A stretch of 52,513 bases of DNA from Phoronis australis (Eukaryota > Phoronida > Phoronidae). The first letter of the stretch is position 1. Each line of letters starts with the position of its first letter. The notes beneath the pieces were generated by a model. It was given only the letters and a program-made list of their open reading frames with translations, was not told where the DNA came from and searched no databases. The translations under genes were made by a program, and so were the position numbers. This document shows positions 34,395-44,875 of this stretch, one piece after another. The DNA is taken from assembly GCA_002633005.1 (NCBI GenBank), contig NMRA01000427.1:209374-261886 (forward strand), read 5' to 3'.

Positions 34395-35600
34395 TTTGAA
34401 GCATTTTGAATATGATAAATAGGTTTTTGATGATACTTCGCCGTTTGACGAAATTGATGTATTTGACCCTTTCGTCTGCATAATTGCGCATCTAGGTTAA
34501 TCGTTTCTGTCCGGCATACTTCTAGTAATTTACAGTACAAGACATGACAAGTTCGCATTCTTTTTACCCTACCTAAACAAATTCAGCAGGAAGACGAAGT
34601 CAATTTTTGGTGCCATCTGAGTACAGGAACCGGAAATGCAACAATAATGAAAGTAAAACTAGAATGCCGTGATCTGAGACAGTCATGGATAGCATACATG
34701 TAGATGATGCATGAATGTGGCCAACAGGTGGTGTGCAGACCAGACTTCGGTTTGCACCATCATATAAACCAAGAAGGACGGGTGACAGTTGAGGCAAATT
34801 ATCGTGCATTTATTATTTGAGGGCAACACGTTCCACATAATACAAAGAAAAGGAAGCAGAGCTGGTTTTAATTTGCACAGTGTCAATCTAACATTTGAGA
34901 ATTGGTCTAATTCTCCGTTCGTAAAGACGGTTAGACGAGATGACGTACCTTTGAGCTAGGAGGTTTGTCTTAATATTTCTGAATTTATTGTCACATGCAT
35001 GGCTACCCTGATGGCTTCCCAAATAGCATGTCACGAACGTCGAGCGGAGGTTGTTGACTTATCGTCAAGATCGATGGGCACTAACTAGGCGTGCGTTCAG
35101 TAGACGCTAGGACCTACGCTAGGACCTAGCTAAAAGCTAGTCAATGTCACGTGTTCTGATTTATAATACACGGCAATATCTCACGTAATCTCGCGAAGTC
35201 TTGCTTTTTAGCGAGGTCCTAGCGTTGCTGAACGGGAGGCAGGATTTATGCCACAACTGGCACACTAAAATTTTTCTCAATCGACAACCATACCCCGGCA
35301 ATACACAATTTTACTACTACAATAGCAACTAATCTGGCAAAAATTTGCATAGAAAAAATAAACGAAGAGCCTGCTTTTAACACAAAGATTCGATTTTTTT
35401 CGTGTTCACTCCTACTTACCTGTTCACAAAGCTTTTCACAATCATCGTGTGGGGAGTAGAAAATTTCTAAGGTTTTGTGACTTGCATTCTCATACGGCAG
35501 AGCATCTCAGATGTTTCCGTATTTTCACTTCTGTAACGAGTGTGAAAACTGCAAGTACGAACTTCATTCATTACATGAAAGCATTCCATAGGTTTCTTGC
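34395..35600. repeat. Diverged tandem duplication, copy B
   Basis: Partner of copy A at 30885-31780, offset by about 3.5-3.8 kb in the same orientation. It is longer because a 156-bp MITE (35088-35243) has inserted into it. On the minus strand it encodes YERRIRPILK, matching YERRMSPIPK of copy A, but without the GTGAGT donor. Confidence 0.55.
35088..35243. mobile_element. 156-bp MITE, copy 2
   Basis: Full-length match to 22203-22358, with ends GCGTTCAGTAGACGCTAGGACCT and AGGTCCTAGCGTTGCTGAACG. It interrupts duplication copy B, which dates the insertion after the duplication. Confidence 0.75.
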
Positions 35601-36089
35601 GAGAAAATTGAGATCGCACAAGATCACGTAAAATCCCGCGAGTAAAAGGCGAGTGCTTCGCAAGCATGCTTCGTACTCAGCCACATAGAGGTCATCGGAA
35701 GTCCGAGTGGTCAACAAGATTAGAATTTTGAATTAGATAGAACTCGTTCCATATAAGCTAATATTGCCCTTGGGATACATGTAGGTCCAGGTTCATCTTC
35801 TTCTTACCACCTGTGTCAGAGCCGGCACGGGGCTCACCCCATGCTCGTTCAGTGGGCTCCGGGCAGAGCTGCCCAATGGGCTCCTGTACATGTACGTGTT
35901 AAGATGGCCGTGACAGTTCGAGGCAACGTCCGATAGAAAGGTCACTCGCGTGCAGAAGTGTAGCCTAATTACATGTGGGCCTACATTTTATCGGTCGTCT
36001 GCGTTTGTTGTGTTGTGAATCTGTTAAAGATAACAGGAGGTTTGTTTGATTATAAATGTACTATTAAGAGTGAATACCTTTTCCATGCT

Positions 36090-36350
36090 TATCTATCCGT
36101 GGTCAATTCTGCTTACAACCGTCATAGCGTGGTTTAAGGCAGTCCCGGATATTACACAGCGACACTCGAATCTCGCCGTAAACATTCGTCGGGCCTCGTT
36201 TTCGTCCCACTGGAGTTTCACAGGTTTTAGTTCTAAGTGTATGATTCTTCCTATTTTCCCTTGTATTACTCTATTCGTCCTTCCAATGCCAACGACGTGA
36301 AAAGCTTTGATAAACTGGACAAAAATACCCGTGGATGCATGATTTGAAAT
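36090..36350 (+). repeat. Diverged dispersed repeat, copy 2
   Basis: Same order of conserved words as 22600-23000 (CGTCGGGCCTCGTTTTCGTCCCACTGGAGTT, CAATGCCAACGACGTGAAAAG, ATACCCGTGGATG). Function and family unknown. Confidence 0.55.
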
Positions 36351-36608
36351 TCTTCGCCTTCCTGGCGACAACAATGAGATACAAAAAATGTACCTGGGGT
36401 CTGTTCCAAGAAACTGAATTAAGTTCATTTTTTACTTAAGTTTAATATTTGTCTTAGCTTCCAGACTTTGAAACTTTACATTCGGTAAGTAAGTCAAAAT
36501 TAAGACAAAACACTTAAGTCAAACTTTCTTGAATTGGTTTTGAGACAAATTTAATTTTTATTTTAACATTTAAAAAAATTTAAGATTTGTCTTAGCTAAG
36601 TCAGTTTT

Positions 36609-36705
36609 CATTACAGCGTTTTCCCGTTGCTCCCAACTTGTTCGATTCTATAGCCCAACAACAAGTTGGGAAGTTTACCCCTGTAGCCAATATCTTACAC
36701 GACTG
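36609..36705 (+). repeat. 97-bp near-identical dispersed repeat, copy 2
   Basis: Two differences from 3508-3604 over 97 bp, same orientation, identical length. It lies about 110 bp beyond the 3' end of the minus-strand Penelope-like coding region. Confidence 0.75.
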
Positions 36706-36817
36706 CGATGAATTTTCAGTCATCCAGTTGACTAATAATATGCAGAAAAATGAATCAATTACTGGACTTACAGTTTATTGGGATGGCTACGTTACGTCCT
36801 CGTCTCAAGGACTTTAT

Positions 36818-37324
36818 TCATGAGGCCACTGAGGTGTCACGTAACTCGTCATGTGATCCACAGCACACTTTGCGCGGGATACTCCTTAGTGCCTTATCCC
36901 ACGTCATTGGCAACAAAAACCTCAGGCCCCCCTGTCTGTTTAGGCTAGGATTCTCAACTCTTTCATAAATTGCTTCCTTGAACCAATTCTCCTCTCTTTC
37001 CAGAATCGTGACATCATCCAGGGAGAAAGAGTGGTCTGTGGCTGCTATATGACTAAAATCCGCAGAATCATAGCAGTCCCCATAAATGGGCCTACGATGT
37101 TGATTGATACGACTTTTCAGGGCTTGTTTGGTTTCCCCAATGTATGCTTTTCCCCACCCTGGTTCCGAGCATGAAATGTCATACACCACATTTGATTTTT
37201 TCTCTTTCGTGGTCTTATCTTTCACAATCATCAGCTGACTCCTTATGGTGTTAATTGGTTTGAAAGCAACAGAAATATTGTGGCCCCTCATATGAGATTT
37301 AACTTGGTAGGAGATCCCTAGCAC
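36818..37324 (-). pseudogene. GIY-YIG endonuclease region of a Penelope-like element
   Basis: A 168-codon frame. The N-terminal part (FKPINTIRSQLMIVKDKT) is the usual linker after RT. The nuclease has VVYDISC and KAYIGETKQALKSRINQHRR, with the YIG and the downstream Arg positions of the GIY-YIG fold visible, then HSFSLDDVTILEREENWFKEAIYE containing a Glu of the kind used for metal binding. The domain itself looks intact even though the RT is broken. Confidence 0.75.
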
Positions 37325-37729
37325 AAAAGGTAATGTTATCCTTGTGTTCCCCTTGTAGTCAGACTGCGTGTTCTGTGGCCTGACTCCGCAATGGTTTGCC
37401 TTGTGGAATGACCACTCAGGATAGCCATATCACTTTATACTGTTCTGTTGTAATCCAATTCAAGGTCAGTTCCCTCCTCCGTGTTGGGGATGGTTTTCGC
37501 TCAATAGTCCAGCGTTCTAATCCCGCCCAGTTTGTGTATTAAAGAGTGATTGGAGTCAAACGGAAGATAGCAGTCCGTGTAAGTGGGCTTCCTTTAAACA
37601 TTGGTCTTAATACGCTTGTCTACAATAGTCAAAAATAGAATCTAGGAACAGCAAAGAATTGTCTCTAGTAAACTTGACATTGGTGTCACATCGATTAATG
37701 TGTTAGAACAGCCCTATCTTTTCAGAATT

Positions 37730-38134
37730 TTTGAGCACTACAAACGTGTCATCTACATATCACAGCCAGATTCTAGGTAGAACTCCATCATAGGATGCTA
37801 ACGTCTTCCTCTCAAAGTTCTCCATGTACGTGTATAAGTTCACCACAATCGGGGAAACAGGAGATCCCATGGCACATCCACTGGACTGGATGTAGATGTT
37901 CCCGTCAAAAGAGAAGAAAGTGGACTTAAGTGTTAGCTCCAGTAGCTGGCAAATTTTGTCTACCGATAGGGTGGTTCTGTCACTCAGGGAATTATCCTGC
38001 TGTAGGTGTTCTCTCACAACCGTGAAAGCGTCATCGGGGGTACACACGTAAACAAGGCACTCACATCATAAGAGGTAATGCTTTCATCTTCTTCCACCAC
38101 TAGATTTTCTATGTACTTAACGAATGACTGAGTG
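37730..38134 (-). pseudogene. Penelope-like reverse transcriptase fragment
   Basis: Contains motif A (SYDVSALF), the CAMGSPVSP block and the YVDD box. A TGA stop sits just before YVDD (WL-stop-YVDD) and a frame change occurs near 38047, so it cannot be translated as one protein. The N-terminal half of RT is missing because the sequence inverts on itself at 38134. Confidence 0.75.
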
Positions 38135-38250
38135 TCTCGACACCATGTAAAGAACACTCAGTCATTCGTTAAGTACATAGAAAATCTAGTGGTGGAAGAA
38201 GATGAGAGCATTAGCTCCTAAGATGTGAGTGCCTTGTTTACGTGTGTACA
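38040..38250. repeat. Inverted repeat (fold-back) at the Penelope-like element edge
   Basis: Arms of about 95 bp (about 38040-38134 and 38155-38250) are near-perfect reverse complements around a spacer of about 20 bp (CTCGACACCATGTAAAGAAC). The shared part includes the RT motif A coding sequence (TCATCTTCTTCCACCACTAG). Beyond the right arm the sequence changes to the polymerase-B relic region. Confidence 0.8.
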
Positions 38251-38314
38251 CCCCCCTCCCCCACCCCCGGAATACTTGACGTCACGATTCCTTTCTTACC
38301 ATACGCACTGCTAC

Positions 38315-39760
38315 CTATAAGCTCCATCGTCTGCCTACAATACCTTTGTTTTTGTTTTTGTTCTTGTTTTTGTCCCCTTTCCCCCTAGCGTCGCTGACTT
38401 CCTCACCAAAACGCTCGAAACATTTTACGCAAGTGAATTCGACCATATGATAGACGTTTGTTATCTCTTGACCGTGTTCCAAGTGCCATTTCAAAAGCCA
38501 ACAGAATTTTCTCACCGAAGAAGCTTCCCACCAGAGATCGTCGTGATCGGCTCATGATTTTGTTTCTCTCAGCAAATTCCCGCAAAAAACATCTTTTGTC
38601 GTCTCCGCTGAAGTCTACGTTCTTGAATACAGGTTGTAATTTTGAAAAGTACTATCAGGTGCCTCGGGACTTCGATGCTACATTCCACAACCCCGAGCAG
38701 AGTACCATCTAGAGCGAATATCTATACTTGTTCGCTTGTCAAGCTGTAGAAAGGTTCCGTGGGTAAATCTCGTCTTCTGAGAAAAGACCGTAAGGTGTCG
38801 CCTTGCCTTTTCAAATACTCATGTTCACACTCACAGATCTCTTTGTAATCGAAGCCTTGTTCGATGATATAGTCTCTAATCTTTCTGGTGTTCTCCATAA
38901 TCTCACTCATGGCGACGTGCCTGATTTCGTTCTTCGCCCTCGAAGTTCCCTCGTCTTTTCTCGTGAGAAGGCAGTCGTGGCCGTGCCAGTAACATCCTTG
39001 GAATTGGAATACTTTGTGCGACTGACGACAGAAACCGTCTATTGGAATACGACGCTGGCCCACTCTTTTTTCAACCGATTTGAACCGGTGACGAATACTG
39101 ATTCAACGTTGCCACGGTACATGTCCGTAATCTAACAAAGCAGTTACCTTTCATGCCTTGGGGAGGCAAAACTCTCGTTGGAAATTGTTTTCTTTCCTAC
39201 GACGCATAGATGATCCGGTTGGTTGCTCGTTAATGATACAGCGAAGGTACATCAAAACCCAGAATCTTTGACACCATCTTTGGACTTTTTCCCACGTTCT
39301 CGTTTTTTTCTCCACTTTCCCTTTGGCGTATAAACGTCTTACCCTTTTCGTGGTGCCTGTGGAAAACAATCGTACACCTTCAAAACTTTGCATAGCTACA
39401 ACCTGGGCCTAAGTAATTCACAAAGTCGAGAAATTTAAGTTGATCTGTTGTAAAGCACATGAAGGTATTGTTGTGCTTGATCACGAAACACAATGATCTT
39501 GCATTGATAAAAGTGTTGGAAAAATTGCTTCTTCATGGTATTCAGGTCGTAATTTCCAGAATTGAAACCAATCGTCGGCGGCATCTGTTTGAGGTAACGA
39601 TCAAACTCGGCGGCCAGGTCTTGCAGGATGTGATGAGGAAGTTTGTCTTCTGTTTTAGCGTCTTCATCAACGTCATCCACTCCTCAGCGTCCTCTGCTAC
39701 ATCCCTACAAACCATGTCTGGAATATGTTCAAAAACCCACGCAAACCTCTCTTTGAGTAG
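38315..39760 (-). pseudogene. Family-B DNA polymerase relic (Polinton/adintovirus type), left copy
   Basis: On the minus strand, in order: FEHIPDMVCRDVAEDAEEW (near 39740-39690), IGFNSGNYDLNTMKKQFF (exonuclease motif region, about 39590-39530), a segment homologous to the right copy (39393-39151), RIPIDGFCRQSHKVFQFQGCYWHGHDC (39050-38980), GVVECSIEVPRHL (about 38680) and LLKWHLEHGQEITNVYHMVEF (about 38490-38430). These words and their order are typical of the protein-primed polymerase B of Polinton-like elements found in many invertebrate genomes. At least four frame changes or stops interrupt it. No capsid, integrase or terminal repeat was found beside it. Confidence 0.7.
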
Positions 39761-40119
39761 GCGCTATGTCTCGTCACTAATAACGACAAGATATCGAATC
39801 TTTTTTCTCGCTACTTCTTTGGGGTCACTGCTAGATGCAAAACACTACGGATATTCAAACCCGTGGACGTTACTGGCCACAGAAACGCTCATGATTTCGT
39901 ATTCTCTCTACCAGGTTAGTTTAGGACCTCCGGCTTTTTTCCGTTACTTTCGTGAACATCACTATATCACACTCCGCCCTGTAGGGGTAGTGCCAATCGC
40001 TTTCGGGAACGACGTATCCCTCTTCTTTCGGTTTCTCGAAAACTGTGAGTGGTGCTTACGCCTTAACCAAGAAAAATATGTCTCACGCTGTTATCGCTGT
40101 TTGTGTCTAAATATTGTTT

Positions 40120-40280
40120 TGTTATTATTAATATATTTTAGTTTTCGTATTTTTGATTTTATTAGCCAATGGCAGTCACCATTTTGTATTGACATCAATC
40201 CCGCAGCAAATACATACTGTACTTCCGGTTTCATGTAAACAACGTGGTTTTATCGTCATTCATTTGGTAGCCTTAAAACA
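40120..40280 (+). repeat. 5' LTR of the gypsy element
   Basis: Starts TGTTATTATTAATATATT and ends CCTTAAAACA. Closely similar to the 3' LTR (161 against 166 bp), differing by scattered substitutions and short gaps near the start. Confidence 0.85.
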
Positions 40281-40296
40281 TGGTGTCAGGAATGGG
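40281..40296 (+). other. Primer-binding site, tRNA-Leu-like
   Basis: TGGTGTCAGGAATGGG directly follows the 5' LTR. It is complementary to a tRNA 3' end of the form CCCATTCCTGACACCA, which resembles leucine tRNAs (acceptor strand ending CTGACA plus CCA). Confidence 0.65.
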
Positions 40297-40709
40297 ATGC
40301 TTCGAAATACTAAATGAAAAACACTGAAAACGAAATATAAAGCCGCAGAAAACAGTTAGGACTGTAGTCTGAAGGTGGATGGTCGAATGAAAAGGTAGAT
40401 TTTTGTGGATGAAATCATCGCTTGTTTGTGACCACATTGTCTACATAAACAGGTATCATATCGTCAATTGAGCATTCCCTGCATGTCAGTCGGCACAAAA
40501 GTGATAACTGGAAAGGTAGGATCGACTCCCGTTTCCTTGTCAACTCTTAAAGTCAAGTCATCACATCAGTCAAGTCGAATTTGTGTCATCACTGTCCGTA
40601 TCACTGATCGTCAAATCTATAGACTTGCTCGTTCGGGAAATGTCAATATCTACTACTGCTGTGTACTGTCAATCATTGTGTGTGTGTAGCACTACCATAT
40701 CGTCCACAA

Positions 40710-41246
40710 TGCATAAATATCAAGCACCGGAAGCATTTTATTTCTCGAAACCATCGCCATGGCCCGACTGGAAAACCAGGTTTATGCGTTACTACATTCT
40801 AGAGAAAATCAGGGATGAAGAAGGTGATGTACAAGTCTCTGCACTTGTGTATACGATGGGTCGTCAAGCCTAACACATCATCAAGTCATTCAAATTTGGA
40901 ACACCTGTTCCAACAGAGGAAGTGCCAAATCCACCAGATCCAAAAGACGATTTCAATACGGTTCTGCAGAAATTCGAGGACTATTTTGTTCCACGCAAAA
41001 ACACTATCCATGAGGGAACGAAATTCTGTATATCAACGTAGCCAACAGCAGGTCGAGTCAGTTGAAAGTTCTGTTAGAAGTCTACATGAACTAGCAGCTC
41101 ATTGTAATTTCGGCAAAAAAGAAGATGAGCATATTCGAGACCGTCTTATCTCGGGGATGACCGTCAAAGAGTTGTCGCGTGATCTTCAAATGGAACAGGA
41201 AAACCTGACACTTTCAAAGGCCATAGACACTGCTCGATACAAATAA
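40710..41246 (+). pseudogene. gag-like region of the gypsy element
   Basis: Begins MHKYQAPEAFYFSKPSPWPDWK and continues RYYILEKIRDEEGDVQVSALVY, the usual start of Mag-like gag proteins. It is broken at 40872 by a stop. A second frame (40815-41246) carries the later part (SVYQRSQQQVESVESSVRSLHELAAHCNFG and IRDRLISGM). Downstream at about 41480-41515 a decayed CCHC knuckle reads CSKQGHFASVC. Confidence 0.65.
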
Positions 41247-41637
41247 CTTGTACAGGCTAATCAGAGTGAAGGTGCATCTGTCAGTTTCGTGAAAAACGGG
41301 GGCAGATGTCAAAAAAAGAAATCGCCCAAGAAATCATCACACCATTGTCATAGCCAATCCAACTAAAACCAATTTAGTGGAGACCAGTCGGAGAAGAAGA
41401 ATGCCCTAATTGTGGATTCGTCCATAGATCCCCTGGGCCTTAAGCCTGTCCTAGCAGAGGGAAAATATTCGGTTCTGTTCGAAACAGGGTCACTTCGCCT
41501 CCGTATGCCGTAAGAACAAAGTCAATGAAGTTTACGAAGAGGAGGACAACCAACAGGCTGATCATTTCTGTGGTGCAGTAAATGTTGACTACTTCCTAGG
41601 CGCCGTAAACTGTAATGATAGCGAACCCGCTTGGAAG

Positions 41638-41925
41638 GTGACTGTCACCTTGAGCAACTCTTCAGAAACATTCAAGATAGACATCGGTGCTGATGTGTTC
41701 ATCATGTCGTACTCCCAGTATCTCAAGATCATGCCAAGACCTCCTCTGAAAGATATCAAGGCTAAGCTGTCGAGCCCTGGCGGTCCTCTTAGTTGTCGAG
41801 GACAGTTCGGTGCAAGAACTGTGTTCAAGGGACAGAATTATCATTTTCGTGTGATGGTGGTTGATGGAAAAGTTGAAAGTCTTCTTGGCCGGGGAGTAGC
41901 CAGTCAGATGAACCTTATCGTTTGA
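41638..41925 (+). pseudogene. Retropepsin-like protease region of the gypsy element
   Basis: FKIDIGADVFIMS is the aspartic protease active-site strand. The usual D-T/S-G is D-I-G here, a change that would normally abolish activity. The later part SLLGRGVASQMNLIV matches the second hydrophobic block (I-L-G-R). A stop at 41923 separates it from the RT frame. Confidence 0.7.
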
Positions 41926-42051
41926 GTTAACTCCGTTACTGAAGATATAGGACTTTTCAATACTGACCTAGTCAAGATATCCCTGAAAGAGAATGCCCAG
42001 CCATATTCCCTAAACGCAGCTCGACGTATTCCGTTTCCACTTGAGAAGAAA

Positions 42052-42672
42052 GTGAAAGAGGAGATTTACCGTCTTACCAAACTTGGAATCATCAAGGTTG
42101 TAACTCGTCCTACGCCGTGGTGTGCCCCGATGGCACCTGTCTTGAAAAAAACGGGCAACGTCAGACTCTGTGTCGATCTAAAGAGGTTGAATGTGAACAT
42201 CCAACGAGAAAGATTTGTCCTGCCAACCCTAAAGGATGTGATTTCGAAACTCCTGGAAGCAACAATTATCTCATGTCTTGACACAGCGAGTGGTTTCTAC
42301 CAGATCCCTGTAGCAGAAGAGAGCCAGGACTTAACTACTTTTATAACCCCATTTGGGCGTTATTGTTTCCGTCGTCTTCCATTCGGCATCACCTCTGTCC
42401 CTCAAATCTTCATGAGGAAAATGCTAGAAGTGCTAGAGGGCCTGGACGGCGTGTTTGTGTATATGGACGACATCTTGGTGTATGGTGCGAACACTGCCGA
42501 ACAGGACGCTAGGTTGTCAAATGTCCTTGAAACCCTTCACCGAGCTGGCCTGAAGCTGAATAAAGATAAATGCTTGTATAGGAAAGAAGAGCTGAAGTTC
42601 CTAGGTCACCTGTTCAGTAAGAATGGGATACGGGCCAACCCAGGCAAGGTTACAGCCATCCTACAAATGTAG
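42052..42672 (+). pseudogene. Reverse transcriptase of the gypsy element
   Basis: A 206-codon open part with GNVRLCVDLKRLN, ISCLDTASGFYQIPV (motif A Asp), LPFGITSVPQIFMRKM, YMDDILVYG (catalytic box) and LKFLGHLFSKNGI. A TAG stop at 42670 falls just before the connection domain (VTQVRQFIGMVHYRRSF). The RT core itself looks intact. Confidence 0.85.
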
Positions 42673-43256
42673 CCGCCCAAGTCAGTTACTCAAGTTCGTC
42701 AGTTCATTGGAATGGTACACTACCGTCGTTCATTTCTACCTGACCTGAACTCTGTCACCGGTCCACTAAATGATCTACTGAAGTCAGACCGCCAATGGAC
42801 TTGGGATGCGCCCCAAGAAGCATTTAAAAGGACGAAACAGCTTATTGCATCAATTCCCGTCTTGTCTTACTATATGATGTGACAAAGCCAATTATTGTAA
42901 GCACTGATGCCAGTTCTTATGGTCTGGGTGGTGTGTTGTTACAGCAGCAGGACAGCATTCTTAAGCCAATAGCCTTTTGTTCTCGAACCCTCACACAGAG
43001 TGAACAGAAGTATGCCCAGATTGAGAAAGAATGTTTGGCGAGTGTGTGGGCATACGAAAAGTTTGACCACTATATCTGTGGGCACAGCAATGTCACAATA
43101 TATACCGACCACAAGCCTCTTGTCCCTCTTATCAAATCCAAGAGACTGGATGAAGTACCACTACGTTGCCAGAGGATTCTAATGAGACTGATGAGATATG
43201 ATGTCACAGCAACACATGTCCCAGGAAAGGATATGCATGTGTCTGATGCGTTATGA
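42673..43256 (+). pseudogene. RT connection and RNase H of the gypsy element
   Basis: The connection segment (GPLNDLLKSDRQWTWDAPQEAF) changes frame near 42875. RNase H then reads IVSTDASSYGLGGVL (first Asp), LTQSEQKYAQIEKECLA (Glu), VTIYTDHKPL (second Asp) and ends VPGKDMHVSDAL, stopped by TGA at 43254, where active copies continue with an S-R. All the main catalytic residues are visible. Confidence 0.8.
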
Positions 43257-43355
43257 AGAAGCCCTCTCACCCTAAAAGATTCTTCAACTGACCAAGCTGT
43301 TCAACTACATGTACAGTCAATCGAGTCAAGCCTGCCAATTACACACGACAAGAAG

Positions 43356-44447
43356 ATGGACATCCGTAAAGCAACGTCTGATGATCCAGTACTGAGGTCA
43401 GTCATCGTATACACCCTAACTGGTTGGCCGAGGTATGAAAGAGGTGTTCCTGAAAGCTTAAAGACTCTATATGCACATCGTGCATCACTGTCTGTCTCTG
43501 ATGGTCTGTTAGTCTTCAATTCAAGGATCGTCGTTCCCCATGGTATGAGACCAGAAATACTTGACAGAATCCATGACGGCCATCAGGGAGTGAAAAAGTG
43601 TCTCGAGAGAAAACGACTAGGTGTGTGGTGGTCTGGTATCACCAATGATATAAAGAGGACTGTTAAATTGTGTAGCCACTGCACAGAGAAGAAGCCAACC
43701 CAAAGGCGTGAACCTCTTATGCCAACTCCATTGCCACAGGGTCCATGGCAGCGACTCGGGGTTGATTTGTTCTTCTTCAAAAGCAAGAACTACCTAGTGA
43801 TGTGTGACTGCTACTCACGTTGGATAGAGATTCTCGCCCTCAGTTCAACAAACGCTACAGCCGTCATCTGCCGCATGAAGGGCGTATTTGATCGATTCGG
43901 TGTCCCAACCGAGGTCGTATCTGACAATGGTCCACAATTTACGTCCGCGAAGTTCAGAGAGTTTGCATCTAAGTACAATTTTCGTCATGTCACTTCCAGT
44001 TCTTATCTTCCTAATTCCAACGGGGAAGCAGAGAGAGCTGTCCAAACAGCTAAAACTATGTTGAGCCAAGATGACCCCTGGCTTGCCTTGATGGTCTACC
44101 GAGACACCCCGATTGCAGCAACAGGAGCTAGTCCATCACAGCTCACAGTAGGAAGACATTTGAGAACTACACTACCTGTTCCGTCCTCAACACTAGAGCC
44201 TGTATGGCCAAACCGAGAGCAGATCCTTGCCAAAGATCAGAAGTACAAGGCGACATCTTCGACGTCCCATAACCAATATCATGGTGCTAAGCCACTTCAA
44301 CCGCTTCAACAAGGAGAGTCTGTCTTAGTCAAGACAGATAGTGAGAAAGGGTGGACCGAGCTGGGAATCGTCCACGGTGAAACGATCACGCCAAGATCAT
44401 ATCTAGTTGAGACTAAGTCTGGAGTTTGTAAAAGGAACCGCCGATAA
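43356..44447 (+). pseudogene. Integrase of the gypsy element
   Basis: A 363-codon frame. The HHCC zinc finger is visible (H-x-x-x-H in HDGHQG, C-x-x-C in KLCSHC), then the DDE core: LGVDLFF, VVSDNGPQFTSAKFREFA and YLPNSNGEAERAVQTAK. A C-terminal region (QGESVLVKTDSEKGWTELGIV) corresponds to the basic end domain. This is the best-preserved part of the element. Confidence 0.85.
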
Positions 44448-44863
44448 CATCTAACCCTACAGCAACAACCATGTCATAGACGGACACCTCTCATGCGCCA
44501 CCTACTTGTGTTGTTCCTAAACAGTGTGTATTGCCTATGACTTCACACTCTCCGGGATCTCCTCGTCGCTCAGGCCGATGTGTTAAAAGACCGGATCGAC
44601 TGATCGAATCAATTTGGTGTGTTTGTGTTTATACAGTGCCTGGATTCTATATAATAATCCAGGGCGACAATGGAGTGAAGTGCTACTAACCTCTCCTCCT
44701 AAAGAATTTGTGTTTTTATGTGCCTTAAGGAAATTACTCATGAGTAGTGTGTTCTAAAAGACTTATGTTCCAAGAGACTTTGTGTTGATACGAACATTTT
44801 ATTTGAACTCTCAAAGACTGAAAGACATTCCAAATAGTTGTCATGTGACTTTGTGTGTCGTCT

Positions 44864-44875
44864 GAAAGAGGGGGA
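44864..44875 (+). other. Polypurine tract
   Basis: GAAAGAGGGGGA lies immediately before the TGTTA start of the 3' LTR, the expected place for the plus-strand primer. Confidence 0.8.

Larger units (their letters stand above)
36818..38134 (-). mobile_element. Decayed Penelope-like element: reverse transcriptase then GIY-YIG
   Basis: Read on the minus strand: ESITSYDVSALFTCVPPDD (RT motif A region, near 38090-38030), SSGCAMGSPVSPIVVNLY (RT motif B), an in-frame TGA followed by YVDDTFVVL (catalytic motif C, near 37760-37730), frame-broken thumb sequence, then an open frame 37324-36818 with GKAYIGETKQALKSRINQH (GIY-YIG). Domain order and motifs are those of Penelope-like retroelements. The 5' end folds back at 38134. 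It is a different family from the copy at 29041. Confidence 0.8.

Noticed and set aside
36618-38250. Search for a hammerhead motif at the ends of the second Penelope-like element
   Set aside because: No CTGATGA...GAAA arrangement was seen near either end on either strand.
39459-40238. Plus-strand open frame of 259 codons
   Set aside because: It is antisense to the polymerase-B relic, which has recognisable motifs on the minus strand. The plus-strand translation has no domain and runs into the gypsy LTR.
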